Of a stretch of 64,000 nt of DNA, positions 42,073-51,432 are shown piece by piece (position 1 is the first letter of the stretch; each line of letters begins with the position of its first letter). The position numbers were made by a program, and so were the translations under genes. Origin of the DNA: Xanthobacteraceae bacterium (lineage in GTDB: Bacteria > Pseudomonadota > Alphaproteobacteria > Rhizobiales > Xanthobacteraceae); the NCBI GenBank assembly GCA_022844205.1, contig JALHMF010000002.1, positions 62,001 to 126,000 of the forward strand. Direction: 5' to 3'. Below the pieces are notes generated by a model. That model had not been told where the DNA came from. It worked only from the letters and a program-made list of their open reading frames with translations, and did not search any database.

Positions 42073-42402
42073 GTGACCTCTTCTCGCCGCAGCACTTACC
42101 TTCCGCAGACCGCAGCCATGATCGCCGCCATGGCGATCCTGCTTGCCGGTTGCGGAATCAAGTCGGCGCTGGAGCCACCCCGCGCGGCCAATCTTCCCGA
42201 TGCCGATGCACCGGCATCATCCCGGCCCGCGCCCGAGAAGAGTGCCGTTCAGTCCGGTACCAGTTTTTCTCTTCTCCCTCCAGAAAATCCACCGGAATGG
42301 GAAAAGGAAAAACGGGAGGCGCGCAACAAACGCTCGCCTGCGAAAACCGGCGCAAAATCCGTTGTACCGGACAAGCCTTTCATCCTCGACAGTCTGCTCT
42401 AA
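42073..42402 (+). CDS. small lipoprotein between argH and lysA (LptM-like)
   Basis: 109 residues from GTG at 42073, preceded by GGGGA. A signal peptide with lipobox LLAGC (IAAMAILLAGCGIKSALEPP, Cys near residue 28) predicts a lipid-anchored outer- or inner-membrane protein. The rest is proline-rich and charged. Short lipoproteins here match the LptM (YifL) position, whose homologues help LPS-translocon assembly; this is position-based inference. It is 12 bases before lysA. Confidence 0.75.
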   Translation: MTSSRRSTYLPQTAAMIAAMAILLAGCGIKSALEPPRAANLPDADAPASSRPAPEKSAVQSGTSFSLLPPENPPEWEKEKREARNKRSPAKTGAKSVVPDKPFILDSLL

Positions 42403-42414
42403 TTTTCTAGGCCG

Positions 42415-43686
42415 ATGCATCACTTCGATTACCGAGACGGCGTCCTTTTTGCCGAGGACGTTGACCTGACCGCGCTCGCGGAGCACGTGGGTACGCCGTT
42501 CTATTGCTATTCGACGGCAACACTCTCTCGCCACTACCGCGTGTTCACCGAAGCCTTCGCCGATGTGCCTTCGCTGCTCTGCTATGCGCTGAAGGCAAAC
42601 TCCAATCAGGCGGTGATCGCGACCCTCGCGCGCCTTGGCGCAGGCGCAGATATTGTATCCGGGGGAGAATTAAAGCGGGCACTCGCCGCAGGCGTACCCG
42701 CGAACAAGATTGTGTTTTCCGGCGTCGGCAAAACACGTGCTGAAATGTCTGCCGCGCTCAAGGCCGGCATCTGCTGCTTCAACGTGGAAAGCGAGCCGGA
42801 ACTCTCAGCGCTCTCGGAAGTCGCCTCAGCGCTCGGCCGTACCGCGCCGGTATCCGTGCGCGTGAATCCGGACGTGGACGCAAAGACCCATCGGAAGATC
42901 GCCACCGGGAAGTCAGAGAACAAGTTCGGTATCCCGGTCTCTCGCGCGCGCGAAGTTTACAAGATCGCGTCGAAGCTGCCCGGCATTCGCGTGGCGGGTG
43001 TCGATATGCACATCGGCAGCCAGATCACGGACCTCGCTCCATTCGACAACGCAACCGCGCTGCTCGCCGAACTTGCGCGTGATCTGATGACGGACGGCCA
43101 CAAGCTCGAGCACATCGACCTCGGGGGCGGGCTCGGTATTCCTTATCACCCGAACGATCCGGAACCGCCGCTTCCCTCCGCTTATGCCGAGATCATCAAG
43201 CGCCACACGCGTTCGCTCGGACTGAAACTGATTTTTGAAACCGGGCGCCTGATCGTCGGCAACGCGGGCATCCTCGTCACGCGCGTAATCTACGTGAAAG
43301 AAGGCGAAGCAAAGCGCTTCGTGATCGTCGATGCTTCGATGAACGAACTGATCAGGCCGACCCTCTATGAGGCCTATCACGACATCCGCCCTGTGCGCCT
43401 GCCGAAGGCCGGCACGGAAGAAGTGACCGTGGATATTGTCGGTCCGGTCTGCGAATCAGGGGATTTTCTGGCGCTCGACCGGAAGATGCCGCCCTCACAA
43501 GAAGGTGACCTCCTCGCGGTGATGACCGCAGGCGCCTACGGGGCAGTGCAGTCCTCCACCTACAACACCCGTCCGCTGGTTCCCGAAATATTGGTGAACG
43601 GCAAGGATTTCTCTATTGTTCGGGAAAGGTTTGAGGCGGATGCAATCATTTCCCTCGACCGGCTGGCCCCCTGGCTCAAAAGCTGA
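42415..43686 (+). CDS. lysA: diaminopimelate decarboxylase
   Basis: 423 residues. The PLP lysine is K60 in CYALKANSN. The other signatures are EHIDLGGGLGIPYH, FETGRLIVGNAGILVTRV, GPVCESGDFLALDRKMPP (catalytic Cys) and the terminal EAIISLDRL-like block. It decarboxylates meso-diaminopimelate to lysine, the final step. Ribosome-site spacing and position after the lipoprotein gene indicate operon argH-lipoprotein-lysA. Confidence 0.97.
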   Translation: MHHFDYRDGVLFAEDVDLTALAEHVGTPFYCYSTATLSRHYRVFTEAFADVPSLLCYALKANSNQAVIATLARLGAGADIVSGGELKRALAAGVPANKIVFSGVGKTRAEMSAALKAGICCFNVESEPELSALSEVASALGRTAPVSVRVNPDVDAKTHRKIATGKSENKFGIPVSRAREVYKIASKLPGIRVAGVDMHIGSQITDLAPFDNATALLAELARDLMTDGHKLEHIDLGGGLGIPYHPNDPEPPLPSAYAEIIKRHTRSLGLKLIFETGRLIVGNAGILVTRVIYVKEGEAKRFVIVDASMNELIRPTLYEAYHDIRPVRLPKAGTEEVTVDIVGPVCESGDFLALDRKMPPSQEGDLLAVMTAGAYGAVQSSTYNTRPLVPEILVNGKDFSIVRERFEADAIISLDRLAPWLKS

Positions 43687-43787
43687 CAGCGCAAATCGTC
43701 ACGCTCAGGCCACCTTTGCCATAGTTCACTTTAGCCTCGCGCCGCCCGTGCTAGAATTGGAGTGTGGGGGCGAAAGGAGCACGTCAC

Positions 43788-46385
43788 TTGAGCCCGATGC
43801 CCGAAAGCAGCGAGCCGAAAAATTCCCCGGCGGGTAACGCTGAAGGCACGCGAAGGATGTTCGCGGCTGCGGTACTCCGTGCCCGGCAGGCTTTGCTTTG
43901 GGAAAGCATATGGCCGCTGCTCGCCTCAGTTGCCGTGGCATGCGGTGTTTTCCTGGCACTTTCCTGGGCCGGTCTCTGGATTTCGATCCCCCCGCTCGCC
44001 CGCATAATCGGGCTTGGCATTTTCTCACTTGCCTTGATCGTGTGCTTCGTTCCCGTCGTCCGCCTGCACTTGCCGAGAGACGCCGAGGCCTTGCGCCGTC
44101 TCGATCGCAGCTCGGGACGCGAGCATCGCCCGGCGACCGCGATGGTCGATGCGATCGCGGCGGGTGGAGACGATCCCGTTGCAGACACGCTGTGGCGCGC
44201 GCATCTTCTCAAATCAGCCGACGCTGCAAAAAATTTGCGCGCGGGTTTGCCGAAACCCGGCCTTGCGTCGCGCGACCCCTTCGCGTTACGCGCACTCGTG
44301 CTGCTCGCCTGCGTTGTCACATTTTTCATGGCGGAAGGCGAGCGCACGCGGCGGATCGCGGCGGCCTTCGACTGGACAGGGGCCATCACGTCCAAGCTCT
44401 ACCGCGTCGACGCATGGGTAACGCCGCCGCAATATACGGGCCGCCCCCCCGTTCTCCTTCCCGGTATCCGCCACGATGCGCCGGCCCCCGGAGAGATCGC
44501 GTCGATTTCCGTGCCCGCCGGAAGTGTGCTGATCGTGCGAGCGACAGGCGTGAAAGCCTTGGACCTTGTTGTCGCCGGCGGCCTCACCGAAGAACAGCCG
44601 GAGACGCAGACCGCTTCCGCTGAAACGGGCGTCGAGCGCCATTTCAAGATTACCGACCACGGCGGCGTGACCGTCCGCAATCTGCCCGCCGGCATCGCTA
44701 CGTGGAATTTTGGATCGATCCCCGATCGCGCGCCGGTGATCGTGCATGCGCGTGAGCCGGAAGTAATCGGCCGCAGTTCCCTGTCACTCGCCTACAAGGT
44801 TGAGGACGATTACGGCGTGTCGTCCGCCGAGGCAAAATTTTCGCGCAGGGTGCCGGTTGCGAAACCTGGAACACCCTCGCCGCGTCCGCTTGTCAGCCCG
44901 CCGGATTTCCCGCTGCCGCTTCCGCAGGCCCGCACGCGCGCTGGAGCCGGACAGGCAAGCAAGGACCTGACCGAACATCCGTGGGCCGGTATCGTCGCAA
45001 ACGTGATCCTGTCGGCGAAGGACGACGGCGGCAACGAGGGTTTCAGCGAAGCGGTTGAAGTCCAGTTGCCGGAACGCGCCTTCAGCAAGCCGCTCGCCCG
45101 CGCGCTCGTCGAGCAGCGCCGCAACCTCGCCTTCGATGCGAATGCCCGCACGGACGTGCACAAGGCGCTCACTGCTTTGATGATCGCGCCCGAGCGCTTC
45201 ACGCCGGAGTCTTCGATTTTCCTCGGCCTCAGTACTGCTACAACGCGCCTGCACATCGCCAAGACCGACGACGAACTACGCGATGTGGTCGATTATCTCT
45301 GGGAAATCGCCGTGCTGATCGAGGACGGCACGCTGTCGGACGTGGAGCGCGATCTGCGCGCCGCACAGGAAGCGCTACGGCAGGCGCTGGAACGCGGCGC
45401 CGACGACAACGAGATCAAGCGTCTCGCCGACAATCTTCGCCAGGCGCTCGACCGTTTCATGCGGCAGCTCGCCGAACAGCTTCGCCGCGACGGCACCACT
45501 GAATCACGACCGCTCGATCGCAATACGCGCACCGTTCGCCCACAGGACCTGCGCAACATGCTCGACAAGATCGAGAGTCTTGCGAAGCAGGGCTCGCGCG
45601 ATGCGGCACGCAAGCTCCTCGACGAAATGCAGGCGATGCTGGACGGCTTGTCCCGCAATCGTCAGGCGCGTGGCGATCAGAACAGCGGCGAGCAAGGAAT
45701 GCTCGACGAGTTGGGCCGCATGATTCAGGAGCAGCAGCGGCTACGCGACCGCACCTTCCGCGAGGGGCGCGAGGGCCAGAACAACCGGCGCAATCGCGAA
45801 CAGGGGCAGCAAGGCCAACAAGGTCAGCAGGGCGAGCGTGGCCGCCCCCGCATGGGGGATCTCCAGCGCGGCCAGCAGGGTCTGCGCCAGCAGCTTGAAC
45901 AAATGCTTGAACAATTGAAGCGCGGGCAGCAGGGTCAACAAAGCCAGCAAGGTCAGGGGCAGAACGGCGAAGGCGAAGGAAACGAAGCCGGTGAAGCGCT
46001 CGGCCGCGCCGAACGGGCGATGCGCGATGCCGAAGGAGCGCTTGGCGATGGCGATGCGGAAGGTGCTGTCGAAGGACAAGGCCGCGCGCTGCAAAACCTA
46101 AGGCGCGGAGCGCAGAGCATGGCGCAGGCCATGCAACAGGGCGGGCAGGGAGAAGGCCCCGGCGAGCCGGGCGGTCCTCAGGCCGAATCCGCCGAACGCA
46201 CCGATCCCCTGGGACGCCCGATACGCTCGCGCGAATACGGCGACGACTTCACGGTGAAAGTGCCGGACGAAATCGACGTCCAGCGTGCGCGGCGTGTGCT
46301 TGAGGAACTGCGCCGACGCCTCGGAGAGCAGATGCGTCCCAGGCTCGAACTCGACTATATCGAGCGGCTACTGCGCGACTTCTGA
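43788..46385 (+). CDS. DUF4175 (TIGR02302-type) membrane protein
   Basis: 865 residues from TTG at 43788, which has AAGGAG eight bases upstream; the GTG at 43764 and an ATG at 43797 are alternatives. Two N-terminal membrane helices (about residues 40-60 and 65-85), a third near 140-165, then a long soluble part. The C-terminal third has a glutamine/glycine-rich tract (QGQQGQQGQQ region, near residues 670-740) between charged coiled segments. The family is found in Rhizobiales; function unknown. A surface or cell-wall role is suggested by structure only. Confidence 0.85.
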   Translation: MSPMPESSEPKNSPAGNAEGTRRMFAAAVLRARQALLWESIWPLLASVAVACGVFLALSWAGLWISIPPLARIIGLGIFSLALIVCFVPVVRLHLPRDAEALRRLDRSSGREHRPATAMVDAIAAGGDDPVADTLWRAHLLKSADAAKNLRAGLPKPGLASRDPFALRALVLLACVVTFFMAEGERTRRIAAAFDWTGAITSKLYRVDAWVTPPQYTGRPPVLLPGIRHDAPAPGEIASISVPAGSVLIVRATGVKALDLVVAGGLTEEQPETQTASAETGVERHFKITDHGGVTVRNLPAGIATWNFGSIPDRAPVIVHAREPEVIGRSSLSLAYKVEDDYGVSSAEAKFSRRVPVAKPGTPSPRPLVSPPDFPLPLPQARTRAGAGQASKDLTEHPWAGIVANVILSAKDDGGNEGFSEAVEVQLPERAFSKPLARALVEQRRNLAFDANARTDVHKALTALMIAPERFTPESSIFLGLSTATTRLHIAKTDDELRDVVDYLWEIAVLIEDGTLSDVERDLRAAQEALRQALERGADDNEIKRLADNLRQALDRFMRQLAEQLRRDGTTESRPLDRNTRTVRPQDLRNMLDKIESLAKQGSRDAARKLLDEMQAMLDGLSRNRQARGDQNSGEQGMLDELGRMIQEQQRLRDRTFREGREGQNNRRNREQGQQGQQGQQGERGRPRMGDLQRGQQGLRQQLEQMLEQLKRGQQGQQSQQGQGQNGEGEGNEAGEALGRAERAMRDAEGALGDGDAEGAVEGQGRALQNLRRGAQSMAQAMQQGGQGEGPGEPGGPQAESAERTDPLGRPIRSREYGDDFTVKVPDEIDVQRARRVLEELRRRLGEQMRPRLELDYIERLLRDF

Positions 46386-46389
46386 AGAA

Positions 46390-46776
46390 TCAGGCGAAGG
46401 CTGGACGCGCCTTGCGCGTCTCGAGTGCCCCCTTCAGTTTTTCCTTGATCTCCGGCAATGTGAAGGGCTTCAGGATCACGTCATGCACGAGCGCATTCAG
46501 CCCCTGCGCGCGTTCCTTCTCACCCGCATAACCGGTCATTAGCACGATTACGAGTTCCGGATGATCGCGCGACGCAGATAACGCCAGCGCCACCCCGTCC
46601 ATGACCGGCATGCGGATATCGGTCAGCAACAGATCGAAAGGACCGTCTGCGCCAAGAATATCGAGGGCCGCCGCTCCATCGGGTGCGGTTTCGATTTCAT
46701 GACCATCGAGCTTCAAGGCTCGCGCCAACAGATCGCGAACGGGCTGTTCGTCATCGGCAATGAGAATACGCGCCAT
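46390..46776 (-). CDS. response regulator, single receiver domain (CpdR-like)
   Basis: 128 residues, receiver domain only. The acidic pair D8/D9, phosphorylation site D53 in LLLTDIRMPVMDG, Thr in VLMTGYAG, and Lys in VILKPFTLPEIK are all present. There is no output domain, as in CpdR, which regulates ClpXP proteolysis in the cell cycle. Identity with CpdR is inferred from size and position near ftsEX; other single-domain regulators are possible. It is 12 bases from the zinc-ribbon gene upstream on the same strand. Confidence 0.82.
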   Translation of the reverse strand: MARILIADDEQPVRDLLARALKLDGHEIETAPDGAAALDILGADGPFDLLLTDIRMPVMDGVALALSASRDHPELVIVLMTGYAGEKERAQGLNALVHDVILKPFTLPEIKEKLKGALETRKARPAFA

Positions 46777-46788
46777 TGATACCCTTTT

Positions 46789-47601
46789 TCAGCGGGCGGA
46801 CGTCAGATCGCTGCGGCTGAGGAACCGGACCAAAACCTCGCGGCCTTCGCCTGGCGGAGAAGCGAGACGGCTTCGGAATGCGATTCGCTCACCATCGCCA
46901 AGGATTGAACGGGGCAGCATCGAAGTCCAGGAATAAAGTTCGCGTTTGTTGTGGTCGAGAATGGCGAGCCGCAGCCGCGGAAGTTCTGCCGGCTGCCGTG
47001 TGACGTTCACAACCTCCCCTTCGATGACTAGAACCGTGATGCCATCCTGAACTTCGCTTCCGGTATTCACACCATAAAATTCCAGCCCGCGCAGATTCAC
47101 CGGAAGACCGATCGCCGCATAGAGGCTCGCAAGATCAGGAACCGCACGAACGATGGTCGTTCTCGATCCGATTGCAACGGTAAGCATCGCGGCAAGGATC
47201 GCGCTGAGCGTCAGAAGCTTGGATCGGCCCGGCTTGCGCGCGGGTTTCGAACGAATACCGGATTTCCGCGTGGCGGGCCGTGGCCCTGAATTTTTTCCCT
47301 CGGCCGGCATTGCAGGTGCAAGTGGCGGCGCACCCGGCATATCCACCAGCGAAGTCTCGTTCCACTCGATCCGGTCCTGATCGGGAATGAGACCGGTGAT
47401 AGGCGCGATCGGTGCCGGAGGTTCGGCGGGGTGCATGATTTCGTCCGCCGCAACAAGCTCCCTGACGGGCGCGAGAATATCGGCCGCAGTCGCAAACCAC
47501 ACATTGCGGCAGACGGCGCAGCGCACGTTGCGGCCTTCGGCGCCAAGCGCGTCAGGCTTCACATGGAAGGCGGTCTGACAGGAAGGACAGGCAAGCTGCA
47601 T
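46789..47601 (-). CDS. zinc-ribbon (MJ0042/DUF3426) membrane protein
   Basis: 270 residues. The N-terminal zinc ribbon is C5-x2-C8 and C28-x2-C31 (ACPSCQTAFHV... VRCAVCRNVW). The middle is proline-rich; a basic stretch (KPARKPGRSK) precedes one membrane helix (LLTLSAILAAMLTVAIG, about residues 129-145). The rest is a DUF3426 beta-rich extracytoplasmic domain. Proteins of this type lie near ftsEX in Rhizobiales. Function unknown. Confidence 0.9.
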   Translation of the reverse strand: MQLACPSCQTAFHVKPDALGAEGRNVRCAVCRNVWFATAADILAPVRELVAADEIMHPAEPPAPIAPITGLIPDQDRIEWNETSLVDMPGAPPLAPAMPAEGKNSGPRPATRKSGIRSKPARKPGRSKLLTLSAILAAMLTVAIGSRTTIVRAVPDLASLYAAIGLPVNLRGLEFYGVNTGSEVQDGITVLVIEGEVVNVTRQPAELPRLRLAILDHNKRELYSWTSMLPRSILGDGERIAFRSRLASPPGEGREVLVRFLSRSDLTSAR

Positions 47602-47812
47602 GGCAATCCGCGAGGGTTACGGCAATCGGGACGGATTGTGAGGGCCGTTCGTTAACGATCGGATAACCATGTTGGAAACGATCCCGCGGGCAATAATTCC
47701 GACGGATAACGGCGGATCCTCGAGCATTTTGGCCCTAATTCGGCATCTGAACTTTGCGATAAGGCCGCGGTCCGGCGCTAGATTGGCGCGGTCGATTCGC
47801 CCCGGGGGACGC

Positions 47813-48469
47813 TTGATCCGATTCGAGAATGTCGGCCTTCGCTACGGAACGGGTCCCGAAGTGTTGCGGGACGTTTCCTTCGCGATCGAAAAAGGCTCCT
47901 TCCAGTTTCTTACCGGACCATCCGGTGCCGGGAAGTCCAGCCTGTTGCGTTTGCTCTTCCTGTCGCAGCGTCCCACCCGTGGCCTCATCACGCTCTTCGG
48001 CCATGACGTCTCCGGCCTGAAACCGGACACCGTCGCGGACGTGCGGCGCCAGATCGGGATCGTGTTCCAGGATTTCCGGCTGCTGGATCACATGACGACC
48101 TATGACAACGTGGCGCTGCCGCTTCGAATACTCGGGCGCGACGAGCGCACGTATCGCCCGGAAGTCATCGAACTCCTGCAATGGGTTGGGTTGGGCGAGC
48201 GGATGCACGCCTTGCCGCCGGTATTGTCAGGCGGCGAGAAGCAGCGCGTAGCGATCGCGCGTGCGCTGATCAGGCGCCCGGAATTGCTGCTCGCTGACGA
48301 GCCGACCGGAAACGTCGACCCGCCGCTCGCAAAGCGCCTGCTGCATTTGTTCACCGAACTGCATAAGTCGGGCACAGCGGTGATGATCGCGACTCACGAT
48401 CTCTCGCTGATGGAACAGTTCGATGCGCGCAGGCTCGTGCTGAACGAGGGCCGTCTCTATGACGATTAA
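47813..48469 (+). CDS. ftsE: cell-division ATP-binding protein FtsE
   Basis: 218 residues from TTG at 47813, preceded by GGGGGA; the longer reading from 47669 is not family-like. LIRFENVGLRYG is the usual FtsE start. Walker A is GPSGAGKS (residues 35-42), the signature is VLSGGEKQRVAIARAL, and Walker B is LLLADEPTGNVDP. It powers FtsX to activate peptidoglycan hydrolases at the division site. The stop overlaps ftsX by 11 bases. The region 47602-47812 holds the divergent promoters. Confidence 0.95.
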   Translation: MIRFENVGLRYGTGPEVLRDVSFAIEKGSFQFLTGPSGAGKSSLLRLLFLSQRPTRGLITLFGHDVSGLKPDTVADVRRQIGIVFQDFRLLDHMTTYDNVALPLRILGRDERTYRPEVIELLQWVGLGERMHALPPVLSGGEKQRVAIARALIRRPELLLADEPTGNVDPPLAKRLLHLFTELHKSGTAVMIATHDLSLMEQFDARRLVLNEGRLYDD

Positions 48470-49430
48470 CGGCGCGCAAAAAAAACCATTGCCAAAAGGC
48501 GCAATGCAGCGACGGCTCGCAGCATCAAATATTGGCGAACCCGCTCCGATCGTGCCCGCCGGAACGGTCACCGGTCGGGCATTGATCACGGTGATCGCGA
48601 TCATGACCTTCCTCGCTGCGATCACCGCTGCCTCAATCACGCTGGTACAAGATGCGACCACGCATTGGCGTTCGGATCTCGCTCGCGAAATCACGATACA
48701 AATTCGTGCGCGTGAAGGGGCAAATGTAGCTGCGGAAACCGCCAAGGTGGCTGTTGTCGCAAACAATTTCCCGGGTCTCGCCGATGTAAGGATTCTGAGT
48801 GCGCAGGAAACGGGAAGGATGCTGGAGCCATGGCTGGGGCGGGGTCTTGAACTTGATACACTGCCGGTGCCGGGCATCATCGTTGCGCGGATCCGGGACG
48901 ATGTGGAACCCGATCTCGATTCGTTGCGCGTAGCGTTGAAGAAAGAAGTGCCGAACGCCTCGCTCGACGACCATCGTGGTTGGAGTGCGCGTCTTTCGGC
49001 GATGTCCGATGGAGTGCTGTTTGGCGGAGCCTTAGTCCTGCTCCTCGTACTCGCTTCCACCGCTTTATCCGTCATCTTCGCGACGAGAAGTGCGGTGTCC
49101 GGAAACCGGGCGATTGTCGAAGTGCTGCATTTCGTCGGCGCCCGCGATTCCTTTATCGCTACTGTGTTTCAGAAGCACTTCCTGATTGCTTCACTGAAAG
49201 GCGCTCTGGCAGGAGGTATTGCCGCAGCAGCCCTGTTTGCTATTGCCGCGATTACTCCCGATTTCTTGTCCAAAGTCCCAGGCACCGGAAACACAGCCGC
49301 CCTGATCGGCCAGCTGATGCTGCAACCGGCTGGATACATGGGCATCGCGGTTGTTGTGCTGATGGTCGTCATCATTGCGACCGTGGCAGCCCGCGTCACC
49401 GTTTTCCGCACCATTCGTTCGATCGATTGA
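48459..49430 (+). CDS. ftsX: cell-division protein FtsX
   Basis: 323 residues. The N-terminal cytoplasmic tail is basic, then four membrane helices: LITVIAIMTFLAAITAASIT (about residues 41-60), one near 195-215, one near 245-270 and one near 290-310. The large periplasmic loop between helices 1 and 2 is the hydrolase-activating domain. FVGARDSFIATVFQKHFLIA is a typical FtsX block. It is coupled to ftsE by overlap. Confidence 0.93.
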   Translation: MTINGAQKKPLPKGAMQRRLAASNIGEPAPIVPAGTVTGRALITVIAIMTFLAAITAASITLVQDATTHWRSDLAREITIQIRAREGANVAAETAKVAVVANNFPGLADVRILSAQETGRMLEPWLGRGLELDTLPVPGIIVARIRDDVEPDLDSLRVALKKEVPNASLDDHRGWSARLSAMSDGVLFGGALVLLLVLASTALSVIFATRSAVSGNRAIVEVLHFVGARDSFIATVFQKHFLIASLKGALAGGIAAAALFAIAAITPDFLSKVPGTGNTAALIGQLMLQPAGYMGIAVVVLMVVIIATVAARVTVFRTIRSID

Positions 49431-49482
49431 TGGCTAACCATGCAACTTAGCCTGCGGTAGATTGAGGCCAGGAGCGCAAACC

Positions 49483-50169
49483 GTGCAGACACCGCTGAGC
49501 GATCAGGGCCAGCAAGAACCGAGCGCACTGACAAGGGGCTTCCAGCGCATCACTCGCTGGATCCGCCGGCTTGCGTTTCTTGCCGGTATTTTCGCGGTGC
49601 TCACGGGAATAGGGTTCATCGTGTTCGCGAACTCGATCCCGCGGGTCGAAACAAAACTTCACGAAAAAGCGGATGCCATCGTGGTCCTGACGGGCGGCGC
49701 TTCGCGCATCGTGGACGCGATGGAATTGCTCGCGGCGGGATACGGCAAGAAATTGCTGATCTCCGGCGTCAATCCGAACACAACGCGCGTCGAGATCGTG
49801 AAATCCAACCCGGAATTCGAACGCCTGTTCGATTGCTGCATCGTGCTCGGCCACCGCGCGCAGAACACGATCGGCAATGCCTTCGAGGCTTCGCGCTGGG
49901 TACGTGAGAACAAATTCAAATCCGTGATCCTTGTGACGTCCGGCTGGCACATGCCACGCGCGCTTGTGGAGACGGAAAAAGAGCTTCCTGGCGTGAAGTT
50001 GATACCGCAAGCGGTGATCAGCGAAAAAATGCGCGACGAGCCTTGGTGGTCCGATTCCTCGACAGCGAGGCTTCTGTTTTTCGAATATGTGAAATATATC
50101 GTGGCCTATGTTCGAGTTCGCATCGACCCCCTGAACATCTTCGGCAGAATCATCACCGGCGAAAGCTGA
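49483..50169 (+). CDS. YdcF-family protein (DUF218)
   Basis: 228 residues from GTG at 49483, with AGGAG upstream. One membrane helix (LAFLAGIFAVLTGIGFIVFA, about residues 31-50) then the DUF218 domain: ADAIVVLTGGASRIVDAMEL, LLISGVNPNT, ENTIGNAFEASRW-like QNTIGNAFEASRWV, and LVTSGWHMPRAL. DUF218 proteins are linked to envelope carbohydrate metabolism (SanA/ElyC-like). It follows ftsX and is upstream of plsC, a conserved rhizobial order. Confidence 0.9.
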   Translation: MQTPLSDQGQQEPSALTRGFQRITRWIRRLAFLAGIFAVLTGIGFIVFANSIPRVETKLHEKADAIVVLTGGASRIVDAMELLAAGYGKKLLISGVNPNTTRVEIVKSNPEFERLFDCCIVLGHRAQNTIGNAFEASRWVRENKFKSVILVTSGWHMPRALVETEKELPGVKLIPQAVISEKMRDEPWWSDSSTARLLFFEYVKYIVAYVRVRIDPLNIFGRIITGES

Positions 50170-50195
50170 TTAACAATCTTACCGGCGGTTTCAAC

Positions 50196-50933
50196 GTGCA
50201 GCTCATCCGGGCAACTCTTTTCAATGTCTCGTTCTACCTGAACATCCTCGTTCACATCGTGATAGGCTTACCGCTGTTCTTCCTGCCGCGCCGCATGATC
50301 TGGCTAATGGTGCGTTCGTGGACCGCTTCGAGCCTTTGGCTGCTGCGGGTGATCTGCGGAATCCGATACGAGTTCATCGGTCTCGATCGAATCCCAAAAG
50401 GACCGCTGCTCGTCGCATCGAAACATCAATCGGTGTGGGAGACATTCGTACTGCCTACGCTCTTTGCCGATCCGGTGTTCGTGCTGAAACGCGAATTGCT
50501 CTGGCTACCGTTCTTCGGCTGGTTCCTGCAGAAGGCGCAAATGATTCCTGTCGACCGTGGAAAACGCTCGGCCGCGCTCATCGCAATGACGGAGCACGCA
50601 AAGGAAAAAATCGCCGAGGGGCGCCAGATCATCATTTTCCCGGAGGGAACGCGCCGGGTGCCGGGTGCCGAGCCGAACTACAAATTCGGCGTCGCGCATC
50701 TCTACCGGGAGCTTGGTGTGCCGTGTCTGCCGGTCGCCCTGAACACCGGCTGCTACTGGCCGCGCCGGAGCTGGGAATTTCATTCCGGCACGATCCGCGT
50801 CGAGTTTTTGCCGCCGATTCCTCCAGGTATACCTGCCGAGGAATTCCTGAAACGCCTGCAGAACCAGATCGAATCGGCCAGCGCCCGCCTGCTTGCCCAA
50901 GGCGAAGCAGAGCTTGGCAGGAACCAAGCCTGA
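50196..50933 (+). CDS. plsC: 1-acyl-sn-glycerol-3-phosphate acyltransferase
   Basis: 245 residues from GTG at 50196. An N-terminal membrane segment (LNILVHIVIGLPLFFLP) precedes the acyltransferase motifs: KHQSVWETF (H-x4-E form, common in alphaproteobacteria), QMIPVDRGKR, IIIFPEGTRRVPG (substrate binding), and VPCLPVALNTG. It makes phosphatidic acid from lysophosphatidate and acyl-ACP/CoA. It is 26 bases after the YdcF gene. Confidence 0.93.
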   Translation: MQLIRATLFNVSFYLNILVHIVIGLPLFFLPRRMIWLMVRSWTASSLWLLRVICGIRYEFIGLDRIPKGPLLVASKHQSVWETFVLPTLFADPVFVLKRELLWLPFFGWFLQKAQMIPVDRGKRSAALIAMTEHAKEKIAEGRQIIIFPEGTRRVPGAEPNYKFGVAHLYRELGVPCLPVALNTGCYWPRRSWEFHSGTIRVEFLPPIPPGIPAEEFLKRLQNQIESASARLLAQGEAELGRNQA

Positions 50934-50978
50934 TGTCCCCGGCATTAGCTGGCTGAAAGCCGGGAATATATCTCCTGC

Positions 50979-51010
50979 TTGACAAAATCTAATTTTGTTC
51001 TAGTTTTGTT
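50979..51010 (+). promoter_or_regulatory. possible promoter with 11-base tandem repeat upstream of orphan gene
   Basis: A perfect TTGACA (50979-50984) is followed 16 bases later by TAGTTT (51001-51006), a weak -10. Between and across them are two 11-base direct repeats, CTAATTTTGTT (50989-50999) and CTAGTTTTGTT (51000-51010), differing at one base. They are the only AT-rich run nearby and lie 38 bases before the next start. Function as a promoter is inferred. Confidence 0.4.
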
Positions 51011-51048
51011 CTCCTGTGATTCAAAAGCGTTTTGGGACCGGGCAGGAC

Positions 51049-51432
51049 ATGACTATCGAACTCAACATCCAGAATTTAGAGCCGGGCTATGCCGGCCCCC
51101 TGCAGGCGGCACGCGATCCCGCGCTCGCCCGCAAATTCCATTTCTGGCGCGGCATGTCGGGCCAGCGTTACGCCTGCACCCGTTTCCCGGTCGGCGGCGT
51201 CCCTGCCTATGAGGATGCTGTTGCGCTATTTGTGCGTCACACCCCCCAGGGTCCGGCCGTGATTGGTGCGGCACCTGGACACCGTGCGAGCGCCGCTCCG
51301 CACGGCACGGATGAAATCCATATACATCTCGTGAATGGTGGCGTCGAAAATCTGATGGAAGCCTATCGCGATCTCTCGGCGCTGATGGAATTCACGCCGG
51401 CCCTGCATTTCATCAATCGGCGGGCGGCCTGA
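51049..51432 (+). CDS. conserved small protein of unknown function
   Basis: 127 residues from the ATG at 51049. The sequence is mixed alpha/beta, with FHFWRGMSGQRYACTRFPV (about residues 31-49), GPAVIGAAPGHRASA and a C-terminal helix pair with NLMEAYRDLSALMEFTPALH. No signal or membrane segment. The Cys-Thr-Arg and His-Gly-Thr-Asp positions could be functional. I do not recognise a family with confidence. It ends convergent with the ChaC-like gene, overlapping it by 20 bases. Confidence 0.7.
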   Translation: MTIELNIQNLEPGYAGPLQAARDPALARKFHFWRGMSGQRYACTRFPVGGVPAYEDAVALFVRHTPQGPAVIGAAPGHRASAAPHGTDEIHIHLVNGGVENLMEAYRDLSALMEFTPALHFINRRAA

